This document shows positions 43,046 through 54,600 of a stretch of DNA of 64,000 bases, piece by piece. The DNA comes from Schistosoma haematobium (lineage: Eukaryota > Platyhelminthes > Trematoda > Strigeidida > Schistosomatidae): the NCBI RefSeq assembly GCF_000699445.3, contig NC_067196.1, positions 82,388,364 to 82,452,363 on the forward strand. Reading direction: 5' to 3'. The position numbers and the translations under genes were made by a program. The notes below the pieces were generated by a model. It saw only the letters and a program-made list of their open reading frames with translations. It was not told where the DNA came from and ran no database searches. Positions within the stretch are counted from its first letter, which is position 1, and each line of letters starts with the position of its first letter.

Positions 43046-43449
43046 TTTATGATAAGAACATCGTTATGAATCTGTCATTCCTCCATAAATATGTAAAAAC
43101 AAACTAGAGGTATTTTTACATACATGGTTCTGCGAAACTGAATTTTCAATATTTCAATAACAAATATGGTAATTATAAAATGTATTGATTTACATTTATG
43201 ATTTATTTACCTCAATAAGTTATTACCGGTTGACAGGAAAAAAAAAGTTTATTTCTTAAAGCTAGTTCAAACTAACTAGTTATTTATGGTATAATGAATA
43301 CTGTCAACATCTATTTACATTTTTTTTGTATTATTTACTTCATGTTTGTCATCATCTAAATAAGTGTCCAAAATAACAGTTTAACAATTCCATTGATTTA
43401 GTTAAGTTTAATATAAGTTAGAAATGAAATCTAGTACTTCAGTTTCATT
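43046..43449. other. AT-rich stretch without recognised features
   Basis: Nothing recognised. Confidence 0.4.
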
Positions 43450-43575
43450 CAGTTTTCGAAGTATCAACTTCATGTGTCTAAATCCTAGTGTTGATATTAG
43501 ATTGGTATTGGAACCCAGTACATTTTAATCCAAACATAAACGCGTTATTCATTGAACGACCAAGTTCAAAGGATC
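43450..43575 (-). repeat. Very degenerate SINE-A tRNA-like part
   Basis: The minus strand shows an eroded B box ('ctgggttccaatacc') and the block 'aataacgcgtttatg'. No hammerhead is recognisable. Confidence 0.35.
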
Positions 43576-44234
43576 ATTGGCTTATACAACAGGGTCAATT
43601 CAGTATGAACTTACAGATATTGGTTATTTTAAGTCTTTAGTATCAAAAACTCTAAAATACAATCCTAAAATACAAATCAAATTCATGGAATTATCTGTAC
43701 TGTAAACCATTAACTCTAAGAAATTGGTCGATTTAATCAAACACACAAAATCAAAAATAGTTTATATTCATATTTATATAGAAAGAGTATATAGGACCCA
43801 GTAGATAATATTATTATAAATACATTTCGCATCATATCTTTAACTGAAACTATAGTGTTGAAGTTTTGTCAAATGAAATGATGTAACTAAAAAGGATTAT
43901 TTCCACAAATCACTTCATAATTGAACAACTGTTAGTTTATAGTTCTAATTCTTATGAGATGGTATACTTGCTTTTTGGATAGCCTATGATATCTTAAATG
44001 AACCAGAATCTTTTTAGTGATGATGTTACAAAGTTCCAAAACAACTCGTTCTTCATAATAACATATATATATTTAAAGTAAATGTGTAATGAATATTGGT
44101 TATGTTTTACCGAAAATTAAACCACACTGAATAAAATTACTTATTTGATATTAGCTTTACAATTGAATAATCTTATGCTTATAGTGAACAATGAATGTTC
44201 AAAAAAGAACCATGAACAAATGTTTAAATAAGTA
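43576..44234. other. AT-rich stretch without recognised features
   Basis: Nothing recognised. Confidence 0.4.
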
Positions 44235-45326
44235 TAATCAAAGAATCTCTGGTTTGAATGAAAAAAACTGATAAGTTTCTCTACTAATTCAAATAAACTC
44301 CGCCTGGAGCCCCTGTAGAGCAAATGTCGGTCCCAAGCTCGGAGGAGGGTTGGGCATGGGGTTAGCAACTCAATTCCGTAGAAAACCAACTCGATAAAAA
44401 AGCACTAACCAGAAAAAATTCAAACCATTCAAACTCTGCACTAGGAGTTAGAAGGTTTTCATTTAAAAGATTTATGACGTCTGATGGTGAAAGCCGAGTT
44501 CCTTCGGAAGTCACGAGACTGACGCCTCTTCTGACAACCAGAGCAACCACTAACTTAGGTACATGTAGTGCTGGTAAACTGTGGGAGTCCGGGAAGCACA
44601 CGCTACAAAAAATGCAGGAAAAGACAATCAGTGTAGCAGCAGCCTCAACAGCAGTAGGTCCCAACATGCGCAAAGGGTAAAGCAAGATTCTCCAATACAA
44701 CACAACATGCAACAATTGAATGAAACTTGATGGAGAAGATTCGGAAGATGTAAAAACTTCTATGCATCTGGACACCATCATTGATGAATACGGTGGATCT
44801 GATGCAGATGTGACGGCAAGAGTAGCATGTCTAAAATTGCAGAATATTTGGAGCTCAAAATAGATGTCAATCAACACTAAAGTCACAATTTTCAATACAA
44901 CTATCAAAACAGTTCTATTGTATGGGACGGAAACTTGGAAAACTACGAAACCAATCATCCAGAAGATACAGGTGTTTATTAACAGTTGTCCACACAAAAT
45001 ACTTCAGATCCGTTGGACAGAAACTATCAGCAACAACCTACTGTGTGAGAGAACAAAGCAGATTCCAGTGGAGGAAGAAATCAAGAAGAAGTACTGGAAG
45101 TGGATAGAACACACATTGAAGAAAGCACCGAACTACATCACAAGGCAAGTTCTCACATGGAATCCTCAAAGCCAAGGAAGGAGAGGAAGACCAAAGAACA
45201 TATTACAGACAGACACAAGAAGAATGAACAAAAATTGGATAGGACTGTAAAGGAAGGACCAGGACAGAGTGTGTTGGAGCACGTTGGTCGGCGGCCTATG
45301 CTCCTTGGAAGTAACAGACGTAAGTA
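44235..45326 (+). mobile_element. RTE with both ends but most of ORF2 deleted
   Basis: The leader starts no later than 44297 ('ctccgcctggagcccc') and runs through 'gggcatggggttagcaact'. At 44500-44590 the start of ORF2 is recognisable: 'TPLLTTRATTNLGTCSAGKL' corresponds to the usual GTWNVRT-like opening of the endonuclease. It then jumps directly to 'LQKMQEKTISVAAASTAVG' near the RT thumb and continues to the 3' end at about 45320 with 'gtaagtaaaataag'. In-frame stops and the deletion exclude function. A possible TSD 'aaataagta' (44226-44234 and 45327-45335) overlaps the tail motif and is uncertain. Confidence 0.65.
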
Positions 45327-45335
45327 AAATAAGTA

Positions 45336-46269
45336 CGTCATGATATATATCTCTTATCCGGACACTGACCTTTCGATCTCTTTTATCAACGATGTTGGAT
45401 GATAAACAGTGCATAACGAGTCTCGCGAAGATTGAGAATTCGCACCACTCGATTGCATTTCACCTCTGTACTAGAAGATCTTTAGGCAGTTACTGCTTAG
45501 GTGACCCTAACAAAAATTAAAAAAAACGTCCAGTGCCCCATGTTTCTTGATGTTTCCTTAGCTTTGCTCAGTCTGTGATAAAAGTTATTCTCAAAAGTAA
45601 AATCGAACGTGAATAGGTAGGGTTAGTACCAACTAGTACCTAGTAATACCTAGCAAGTAAGTAAGTAAGTAAATAAGTAAGTAATTCAAATAATTTTTCC
45701 GATTGACATTAAATCATAATGTGTATTTCAGTTGCTCAATCAATTTAGTTTTCTTTATCAATAAAAGAATAAACAACAGATTGATTACTAACATCACATA
45801 AATAACATTCCTACAGTTTCTTCTTTTTTGTTTACACTTAAAGAATTAATTACTTTGCTATTCGGCAAAACAATTGTAATCAGATGTTATCCATATAAAA
45901 AAGTGAATTACACCCTTTGTATAACAAATTTCATTGTACAGCTGAATTCTTCTAACTTAATAATTCAATTATAGAATTTCTTATCATTGATTGTATAATT
46001 CAATTAACTTCATTAATATCATATCATAAAAGTAGATTATCATTTTACACAATAGTTTTCTTTTATAATCTAAACATGTTAATAGACTGACCAGTGTTGC
46101 CACTATTAATCACTTAATTATCACATATATCTTATATATAACGTATTCTACATTTGAAGTTGGTGTGAAAACAATCAATTTGTTGAAATAAAAAATGCTC
46201 ATTTCAAATGGATAAGTAACTTGATTTACTTGTTTATGCTTTCTTTTACAGTTATATATTGAAAAGTTG
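45336..46269. other. AT-rich DNA with a (TAAG)n run at 45655-45690
   Basis: The (TAAG)n run is of the type left by RTE tails but has no RTE sequence attached. Nothing else recognised. Confidence 0.4.
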
Positions 46270-46615
46270 AATTTGTGAGTTGAATAAAGCCAGATCACTA
46301 TGGGAAACCTAGAAACACTGGATGACTGTTTCGTCCTAGTACGGGACTTCTCAACAATGCTCATTCACGATCCCGATCATGGGATTTGAACTCAGGACTT
46401 CCGTGGATTGGTTGACGTTAGATTAAGTGTTTACAATCGAGACCGAAGGTCCTGGGTTCGACTCTTGCGAGCCGGATCGTGGATGTGTACTGCCGAGGAG
46501 TCCCATACTAATGCGCAGCAGCCGTCCAGTGTTTCCAGATTTTCAATGGTGGTATAGTTTTAATTCACACATGAATTCAACTACTAAATTACTACAATCT
46601 CCACAAAACCCCACT
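46270..46615. repeat. SINE-B head-to-head pair
   Basis: The left copy (to about 46400) is minus with TTGAGAAG in place of the core. The right copy is plus with B box ('gggttcgactcttgcgag') and a decayed hammerhead (CCGAGGAG, GAAA lost). They form a foldback around the tRNA-like region. Confidence 0.6.
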
Positions 46616-47559
46616 TTTTGATAGTTATATATTTGTTATGAATTAAAAAACATCACAAAGTAATTCATTTTGAATGCTAACCTTCTATTGAATATTAATC
46701 GTCTATTCATAATCTGATTATGAAACATTTATATTTGTATTTAACAATGAATTAAATACCACAATTGTTAAGCTTCTTATAAAACTGAAATCACTTCGCT
46801 TTAACTAATAGTGTAGTGAACAAGAACACGAGTGGAGACAATCGAATGTATTTACCACAAAGTTACAGGACTTGTTAATAAAATCTAACAGTCAAATAGT
46901 AAATACGTAATTTGCAAAATGTCCATCGATTGTCTCATAATGACTCAGACTTCACTGTTCTTGAGTTTTCATACAAATTGCATTCTGTTCCCATTCTTTA
47001 CTGTTCGATCCTCTTGTCTCTCTGGCTGCCAGACCTTCTGTTCACGAGTAACGTCTTATACTACTTATGTCAATATAAGTAGCACACACCACAATAGTAC
47101 TCAATTAATTAATTGATATTTCTATTCAAACTCATTAAATGCCTATTCATATAACAAAAACATACTTCCACTTTAGAATTGTTTATTTTTTCTATATATT
47201 ATTCTTTGTTATAAACATTGCCAGTGTTGTGCTCATGTGGGAATTATGTCTCTTGCACCTAAAAGTCAATAATCAAATACAACAGTTAAAACCTTTAACA
47301 AATTATATATTCACTTATCAGAATTAAAGTAGCTTATAAATAGTTCATTAAAAGGAAACACATAACATCATATCTGATAAAACTCGCTTGAATCTAGGTT
47401 AATGTATTCTTTTTCAGTTAAATATGTGTAACTATTATAGAAGCAAGATTATCGCTCCATTAATAACGTGATTGACTTCATAACACTAAAATATGACGAA
47501 CTTCAAAGTTTTAAATAACATACCTGTAAGACATAACTATTCTCAGCACTTTCCCATTA
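46616..47559. other. AT-rich DNA with one dispersed pyrimidine-rich block (46960-47100)
   Basis: The block with 'atgtcaatataagtagcac' resembles 9950-10075. Nothing else recognised. Confidence 0.35.
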
Positions 47560-50500
47560 GGCAAGATGGATTACTAGGTTAATCACCATCAACCCAACCC
47601 CAACTGGTAGGTGTCTGTCGTAACTGTCCGCCTAGTCAAGTTCAACAAATTAATCCACTTTATCAAAATAATGATTTTTTTGACCTTCAGAAATCCCTGG
47701 TCCCACTAGCAATACAGTTTGTTCAAGCGATAGCCCATACGATCAGTCAAACATAATAAACCACAGTCTATGCAAATCCAAACTACATAACATCAATAGA
47801 GAAGCTCTCGGTTTTCTTACACTCCACACTCCCTTTCTAAACTTATTACTTATCAATGCACGTTCACTTTTGAACAAAATTTCAGCCTTGAGAACATTAG
47901 CTTTTCTAGCCAAACCTTCTTTCATACTTATCACGGAAACATGGTGCTCTCAAGCAGTATCAAATTCAGAATTAAATATCCAGAACTATCGAATCTATCG
48001 CTGCGACAGAGAAACTAGGCGAGGAGGTGGTTGCATTATATATGCTTTGGATACCCTAACAACTAATAAAGTTGAAGATATTGTCCTGAATAATTTGCCA
48101 GAATCAGTCTGGATATCAGTCAACACCCTGAATCATAGTCTACTCTTTGGATGTATATACAGATCTCCTGATAGTTCAAATAATGGGAGTGATCTTGTTA
48201 TCGGTGCATTCATACATGCATCTTCTCTAAACTTTAATGCTAAGGTTATCACTGGGGATTTCAATTGTCCTGGGATCAACTGGAGTACCGGTAGTTGTCA
48301 GTCATATAATGATGAGTTCTCGGCAACCATTAACATGCACTGCTGGTCACAGTGGGTTCGTACCCCAACTAGAGGCGATAGTATACTTGATCTAATATTT
48401 AGTTGAGATGTTATCCCACTGTCTGTAAAAGTATACGATGAATTTGAAAGCAGTGACCATAAGATAGTAGTTTGCGCTCTCCCTACCTATCCCTCTTATA
48501 ACCGACCCATTCAAAAAACCTGTCAATACAGAGACTATAAACATGCTGACTGGGACCTCCTGCATTCACTGATTAAACTTTCAGACTGGGATAACTTTTT
48601 TTCATGTAACAGTCTCATGGATGCTATCGACGAATTCTATGTGATCATTAACTCTTGTTTAGGTTCCTGTGTACCTCTTAAAACGTACAGGTTTAGTAAA
48701 CCTTACGAATTATATATACCAGCTAAATATCGTAATAAACTAAAACGCCTACAGAATCGTTATTTTAAGTCAAACGACTTCACAGCAGTTGCACAAATAA
48801 CAATAATTTTTAATCAAATTAAAGAGAAATATAGGTTAAAAGCCATTAATGAGGAGCTGTTAGCACTTAATACTAACTCGAAAGTACAAAACTTAACTCT
48901 CCTTTTCAATAAACGCACTAAAGCAACTTGAAATGTTGATATACCGTGCATCCAGCATAATAGCACTTTTATATACGACTCTAAAACCATGGCCGACCTT
49001 TTCAGTAGTACATTCGCGAATGGTGTAGAAAACATAAGTGGCTATTCTTCAAGAGTTATGTGCGTAACTAGCAACTCAATAAAATCTATCTCCTTCACAT
49101 GCATGAAAATTAATAAGGCTATAAATACCCTTAGGCTTTCGAGAGGTCATGGAGTAGACGGGATTTCATCCTTTCTCTACAAATATGGTGGTCCAGATAT
49201 TCCACTTCTTCTTCTAAAGCTGTTTACTCTCTCTATGGAAACCGGTTCTTACCCTTACTGTTGGAAAACCGCGTACATCACACCACGTTACAAATCTGGA
49301 GATAAGACTGACATGAACAATTACCGGCCAATAAATATTACTCCAGTTATTTCTAGGATTATGGAAAAAATTTTAAGTGATGAACTTTCCAACTATTTAC
49401 TTGCTGGAAAATCTATCAATGATACTCGACATGGATTTCTTAAAAATCGTTCTTGCATGACATGTCATTTCGACTTCTTAAATTTAGTCTATTCTCTACG
49501 TAGCCAAGGATATCTAGTTTTAGTGCTATATCCGGACATTTCTAAAGCCCTTGACATGGTTAGCCACCAACTTCTTATAGGTAAGCTCGCATCTTATGGG
49601 GTTCAAAATACTTTGCTTGCTTGGCTTGATTCCTTTCTCAGCAATCGACATCAAACAGTTAAAATTAACTCTTCGTTGTCTAACGCTGTCCCTGTTAGCA
49701 GTGGTGTAATACAAGGTAGTGTCTTAGATCCTTTGCTCTTTTTAGTGTTTATCAATGATATTTGTGAAAGTTTTTGTGTCGATAAGCCCCTTCTATACGC
49801 AGATGATCTTAAAGTAGTGTATTCATTTTCTCCACATGACCTGAAAAATAAGCAAAATTGCATCAGCATGGAGCTTAACAAGGTAGCACAGTGGTGCTTA
49901 AAATGGCAACTGGAGCTTAATACGGCTGAATGTGGATGGATATGCATCGGCGATACATCACTCAACCTAGACATTACCATAAATGGAGAAGTGTTATCTA
50001 GGTTACATACAGTAGTAGACTTAGGACTTAGATATTCCCAAGACTTGTCGTTTACAGAACATATATTAAAATAGACCTCTAAGTCTCAACGTCTAATAGG
50101 TTACATAACTCGAAATCTTTACAACACTGAGTCACGTATTCTAATGTACAAAGTTTGTGCTCGACCTCTTCTAGAATATTGCACGTTTATTCTTAGCAGT
50201 GCGCGCATAAAGGATAAATTAAGGCTGGAATCAGTACAGAGACGATTTACACTTCGTATTCTTGGAGCTGATTGTACCTTAACTTATAATTCTAGATGTA
50301 ATAAACTTGGGCTAGACCCTTTATGCAAGAGAAGACTCAAACTAAATCTTATCTTTTTCTTCAAACTACTTCATAAACCATCGTTTACATCCGATCACGC
50401 GATTCAATATGCAGAAACCTCTCATTATGACAACCATAATTCCTTGGCACTAGTGAAACAAACTCATTCTAAATCATCTCTTTATATGAATTACTTCACC

Positions 50501-51190
50501 TGTAAATTTTCTAGACTATGGAATAGCCTACCACAATCTATCCGCACGATAAAATCACTCTCACTATTTGTTCGCTGCATCGATGCATACTGCTCCTCTG
50601 AAAATGCATTGAATGGTCTAGCACTTGCAAGTGTATCTCATTCCACAAGTGATATTTTAGGAACTTTAATTGTTTAGCCATCTTTATTAGTGAATTCCCT
50701 TAGTAAAACCACCCACTTACTGTCAATATGTTAACGCCGTCCCTAGCAAGTTTAACTAATTTGAATAACATCAACAGTAGTATATCACTGTGTCACATGA
50801 CATATGCATTTAGGTAGACCTGATTGACATATTTTGGTAATTACTGCTTTGTTTTTCCGTGCTCTCTGTTTTCGTTTTAATTTCTTTAGTTGTAGATAAT
50901 TATCATTAATTCAATATGGCACACGAATTGATCTTAATTACTCCGTTAATAAATCAACAGGCTGTCCATTTAAGAAATATTAAAAATTCCCGGCTGATGC
51001 ATTGGATCGCTGTAATATATGTACTGCCTAAACAACTACTGAACTAGTATACTTAAAACTTTCTTTTATCACATGTTTGTTCTGCACGTCTAACGTTACT
51101 ATTTATATCAAATTGATCATGCCTGTAAACTGGCGTGAATTCTGTAATTATTATTTTCAGAATATAAATTATTATTATTATATATTATGA
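47560..51190 (+). mobile_element. CR1/Jockey-type non-LTR retrotransposon, near full ORF2
   Basis: One plus-strand frame codes for an AP-type endonuclease, a reverse transcriptase and the C-terminal extension usual for CR1-group elements (SR1/Perere-like in schistosomes). A 3' untranslated part of about 500 bp ends near 51160-51190 in a short (TTA)n run, as CR1-type elements often end in short repeats. The 5' limit is uncertain; no ORF1 was recognised. No TSD was located. Confidence 0.75.
47684..50677 (+). pseudogene. CR1-type ORF2: endonuclease-reverse transcriptase with three in-frame stops
   Basis: About 998 codons stay in a single frame, interrupted only by TGA (48404), TGA (48929) and TAG (50072), with no frameshift. 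Endonuclease motifs: 'INARSLLNKISALR', 'ILITETWCS', 'ITGDFNCPGINW' and 'SSDHKIVV' (the catalytic SDH). RT motifs: 'NNYRPINITPVISRIMEKIL', motif A around 'LYPDISKALDMVSHQLL', 'GVIQGSVLDPLLFLVFINDI' and 'YADDLKVV' at 49796-49813. The C-terminus has 'MYKVCARPLLEYCTFI' and 'RLESVQRRFTLRILGA', typical of this clade. Catalytic residues are retained, so the stops alone make it non-functional. Confidence 0.8.
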
Positions 51191-51714
51191 TGCATCTGTT
51201 TCACTGAAGATACAAAAATTATTTATGTTGCAAGTGTGATATGGTGCTTTTTACACCACTCATACTAAAAGTATGGTTTCCGATTGCGATGGTACTGGGA
51301 ATCATGAATGACAGAATGTTACCAGCTCAAAGTTTCTTAAATTATTATTGAGCGTTTTCATCTACGTAAGCACCACGGATCTGAAGTACCAATAGCATAA
51401 TAACTCGAATTCATTGTAATTAGTTTGTTTGTTATCATAAAAACTATTGGTTTTGAAATCAATATTAAAACAACAATAATAACCAGCAAAATCCATTTTA
51501 AATCTATCAATATTATTGAACGAAAGGATTGAGAAGGACAAGGGTGAATAGTGTGGAAAATCACATTTCTTTAGTTCGTGGAATAATGAGAATACAAAAT
51601 TTAAAACACGGTTGATTGAATGTTATTCACACAACTCCATTTGTTTACTATAGTACAAAAAAAGTCGATATATTTCTTGATTCCAAAAAATGAAAACAAA
51701 CAAATATATGTTAA
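51191..51714. other. AT-rich stretch without recognised features
   Basis: Nothing recognised. Confidence 0.4.
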
Positions 51715-51885
51715 CAGATTGAAATCTTGAGTCAACTGAAGCTAGACCACCATGGAAAAACTGGAAGCACTGGACGGCTGTTTCGTCCTAGCATGGGACT
51801 CCTCAGCAGTGCGCACCCACGATCCAGCAACCCGCGAGATTCGAACCCAGGACCTATCAGTCTCGCGCTAAGCGCTTAACCAATA
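51715..51885 (-). repeat. SINE-B copy with near-intact hammerhead (51767-51812)
   Basis: Minus strand: B box ('ggttcgaatctcgcggg'), then GCACTG, CTGAGGA, stem II GTCC/GGAC, GAAA, GTC and CAGTGC. Only stem III departs from the consensus (ACAGCCGT). It is truncated just upstream of the B box region, so the A box is incomplete. Confidence 0.65.
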
Positions 51886-52449
51886 TATATTAAACATTTT
51901 CTTATTTATACACAATTGTTCAAACAGTTGACTTGATATAATTCTGCCTAAAGTTATGATCAAAATCTATCACTTATCTTTCAGTTATACAGTTTAGTTA
52001 ATACTGAGTAACATAATTGTGTGTTGTTTTTTTTTTTGAATCATTTGCGTTTCGCGTGTATAGACTATGTGTGTGAAAAGTCATTTGCTTGTACACTTGG
52101 TAACAACAGGTGGTACATAACAAGTGATATAACAACTGTGAAATTTTCTTTTTCAGTATACAGAATTTTCTAGTTAATATAATCAACAATAGAAATTTTT
52201 TGTCGAATAAATAATCATAAGATAGAGGCTAACAATTGGATGAATTTGATGTAGTTGGCTATTGCTTAGAGAATATTATATTTCATCCGAAATGCAATCT
52301 TATAACGAAACAGAAATATTGAATCAATCGGCTCAGGATGTGTACATGTCAATAAAGACTGATCATTAGCATACTTACATTAAATAGTATGAAAAATAAA
52401 TACTTAGAAATAACTTAATACCTTTTGAATAAGTTAGTAGAACTTAATA
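51886..52449. other. AT-rich stretch without recognised features
   Basis: Nothing recognised. Confidence 0.4.
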
Positions 52450-52605
52450 GATTAGCGGATAAGATATCGGTGTTTAAGGGGTTAAGTAATCAGTTAAAGT
52501 CTTGGTATGAATATTGATATTTGGATGTAGCCATATTCAACTGGTAAGTCCCAAATATGATGAAATATTGATTATCAATCCCACTACTAGATATAATCCA
52601 AGCTC
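52450..52605 (+). repeat. Degenerate SINE-A copy
   Basis: Retains 'gtcccaaatatgatgaaat' (stem II loop and eroded GAAA) and 'cccactactagatataatcc'. The core reads CTGGTAAG. Inactive. Confidence 0.5.
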
Positions 52606-52707
52606 ATCAAGAATATCGTTATTATATGAAACAATTCACCAACTATATCTTGTAAAGTATATATTAAATTTATAAGTTTAATATTAATGTTGATAAGTAT
52701 ATATTAC

Positions 52708-53220
52708 TGTTATATCCCGATAAGAATAATGAACGGTAACTTTTGGGCTCCATTCATGAACAATTACTATACTTATATTTTTATCGTATAATTGTTAAGT
52801 AACTAAGCTATTCATATTCGTCTCCCTCTTATTATGAGCTTTATTTTGAATTATGAACTATTATTCTACGATTTAACATTGTTGAATTATGCCCAGTCTA
52901 TCAATTACTATCTCCCTGATTCACAGCTAAATTTGGCTAAATCTTGTACAAATGTTGTTTCCTATTTTATGGTAGGATGTGGTCTGTTTGGTTGGTATAT
53001 AAACCCAGTGTGTTTGAAATAAATGATTGATATTGCAGTGGCTGAGTTTGGTGTTCTGAACTTAACAGGGAGGGTTAGGTGGGAAGAAGGACCGATAAGG
53101 ATTGTAGACTGGTTGTACGAGTTTTATGCGTCATTGGTCCAGTCGATAAATCATTGTTCTCTAAATTGGTGCTATCATTACGTTATAAATTATAGGGTAC
53201 ACAGGCAATAAGATATATCA
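52708..53220 (+). repeat. Solo LTR of the Gypsy family (513 bp), TSD ATTAC
   Basis: Starts TGTTATATCCCGATAAG and ends GATATATCA, flanked by ATTAC at 52703-52707 and 53221-53225. It is highly similar to the solo LTR at 27489-28000 (opposite strand) and less so to the complete element's LTRs. It contains 'tatataaaccc' and then 'gaaataaatg', likely promoter and polyadenylation signals. Confidence 0.8.
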
Positions 53221-53225
53221 ATTAC

Positions 53226-53534
53226 AACGTTAATAACATTAATATTATATTTATAATTACTTCTGTTTCTATATTCTTAGTAGTTTATTCTAGAATATTC
53301 CTATATCCAACCTATAAATGTTCACATCACTTAGCATATAAATTTACAATAAAACCTCGAAATATAATAAATTCGTGTTATTTCATTAGGTTAATTGTAC
53401 TTGCTTTTGTTAAATTTATAAATGGAATAAATTTTGTGAAACAATAAACTTCATGAACTAGTTTATTTTATTAGGCTAAACAAACTATAGTGATAAATTA
53501 ATCTTTAAAAACATGTGGATTATTTAAAGTTAAG
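53226..53534. other. AT-rich stretch without recognised features
   Basis: Nothing recognised. Confidence 0.4.
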
Positions 53535-53561
53535 ATGGTGGTTGGAGGTAGTCGACAGGAA

Positions 53562-53606
53562 ACCCTGGACCCGGATTTCGTGCTATTTGGCACTCGTCAG
53601 CAAGGT
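53562..53606 (-). ncRNA. Hammerhead ribozyme of SINE-C, all core positions present
   Basis: Minus strand: stem I strand ACCTTG (53606-53601), core CTGACGA (53600-53594), stem II GTGC/GCAC around a 6-nt loop, GAAA (53579-53576), TCCGGG, U and the cleavage triplet GTC (53570-53568), then CAGGGT (53567-53562), which pairs with the first strand (one G-U). Stem III is the tiny self-complementary ATCCGGGT. The stems differ in sequence from the SINE-A and SINE-B ribozymes, which supports conservation of structure rather than simple copying. Confidence 0.7.
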
Positions 53607-53732
53607 GTACCTGTAATCTTGAGGGAACTGGTGCTCCCTGACGGATTCGATCTCGTGTCATCCAGCTTCACAGTCAGAGACGTTACCACTGAGCTATCCG
53701 AGCCGTGACTAACCTCCTGTAGGACTGAGATG

Positions 53733-53896
53733 TAATCACGATTGATTGATCACTGGGTGGTGATCATTGTCATGTGTGTCAAGTCACCTAGACTGGTGGC
53801 CACATTGCAACTTGGTCGATATCATTCTATCTGTACTAAGAAGGACTTGACACACATGACAATGATCACCACCCAGTGATCAATCAATTGTGATTA
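53733..53896. repeat. 53-bp inverted repeat (hairpin) of SINE-C
   Basis: Arms 53733-53785 and 53844-53896 are reverse complements with one mismatch. The 58-bp loop between them occurs in the other orientation in the copy at 39625-39808. The arms begin TAATCAC and end GTGATTA. Confidence 0.85.
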
Positions 53897-54061
53897 TTTA
53901 AGGTTACACAATAATACATCACTGGATGCTGATTTTAACTTCATTTGGAGGGATTTTCAATTGTATGGCACTTTCAAAGCATTCCAACATGTACAACCAT
54001 TATATAAGACTGTAATACACTTTCAAACTTTATCTCTTTTTTCTGACTTTTTGTATCTATC

Positions 54062-54580
54062 TGTTATGACCTTGGATGTCTGACTTTTCGATCACACGAC
54101 TTATCTACCAATCCGAATACGACTTATACGAATCTTCACACTAGGCCAACCAATGACGTTCAACCGGTGTGGGCAGTTTAGCGTCCTTATTGGTCCTATG
54201 TCTTACGAGCCCTTCCACTTGAGTACAGAACACAATACCAGCTTCCGAATCAGAGCAGATCGTTTATTTCAGGCATACTTGGTTTATATATCAATCACAC
54301 AGACCGCAACGTACCATAAAATAGGAAATAATATTTGTACACAAATAAGCCAAAAAGTGGCTGTGAATGTGGGAGGCATTAGTTAATAAACTGAACATAA
54401 CTTAAGAAGCGTAAATCGTACAATAATAAATTATAGGTCAAAATAAAGCTTATCATAAAAGGAATATAAATATACATAGTGTAATTGTTGAGTAGTTATA
54501 CAATAAGAATGTTTATAGAATATTAGTCCATGAATAGTCCTCGGAAGTTACCTGTTATTTAATCTTCACCGGATATAACA
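54062..54580 (-). repeat. Gypsy 3' LTR
   Basis: 519 bp, TGTTAT...ATAACA on both strands. Contains, in element sense, 'gatatataaacc' and 'gaaataaacg', likely TATA box and polyadenylation signal. Confidence 0.9.
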
Positions 54581-54594
54581 CCTCCCTTTTTTTT
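54581..54594 (-). other. Polypurine tract
   Basis: On the minus strand AAAAAAAAGGGAGG directly abuts the 3' LTR, the expected primer for plus-strand DNA synthesis. Confidence 0.85.
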
Positions 54595-54600
54595 GAAGCA

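Larger units (their letters stand above)
53535..53896 (-). repeat. SINE-C copy: hairpin, tRNA-like boxes and intact hammerhead
   Basis: Read on the minus strand: 53-bp inverted-repeat arms around a 58-bp loop (53896-53733), A box ('agctcagtggtaacgtctct'), B box ('agatcgaatccg'), then the hammerhead and 'gactacctccaaccaccat' at the end. The tRNA-like part is inferred to be a pol III promoter. I do not know a name for this family. Confidence 0.7.

Noticed and set aside
44362..44997. 211-codon minus-strand frame
   Set aside because: It is antisense to the internally deleted RTE copy and crosses its deletion junction; no domain is recognisable.
52834..53022. 62-codon frame repeated at 27686-27874
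   Set aside because: It is within the solo LTRs of one family; shared sequence comes from repeat homology, not coding.
54153..54386. 77-codon frame present twice (also 59005-59238)
   Set aside because: Both lie at the same place in the two identical Gypsy LTRs, on the antisense strand; a shadow of the repeat.
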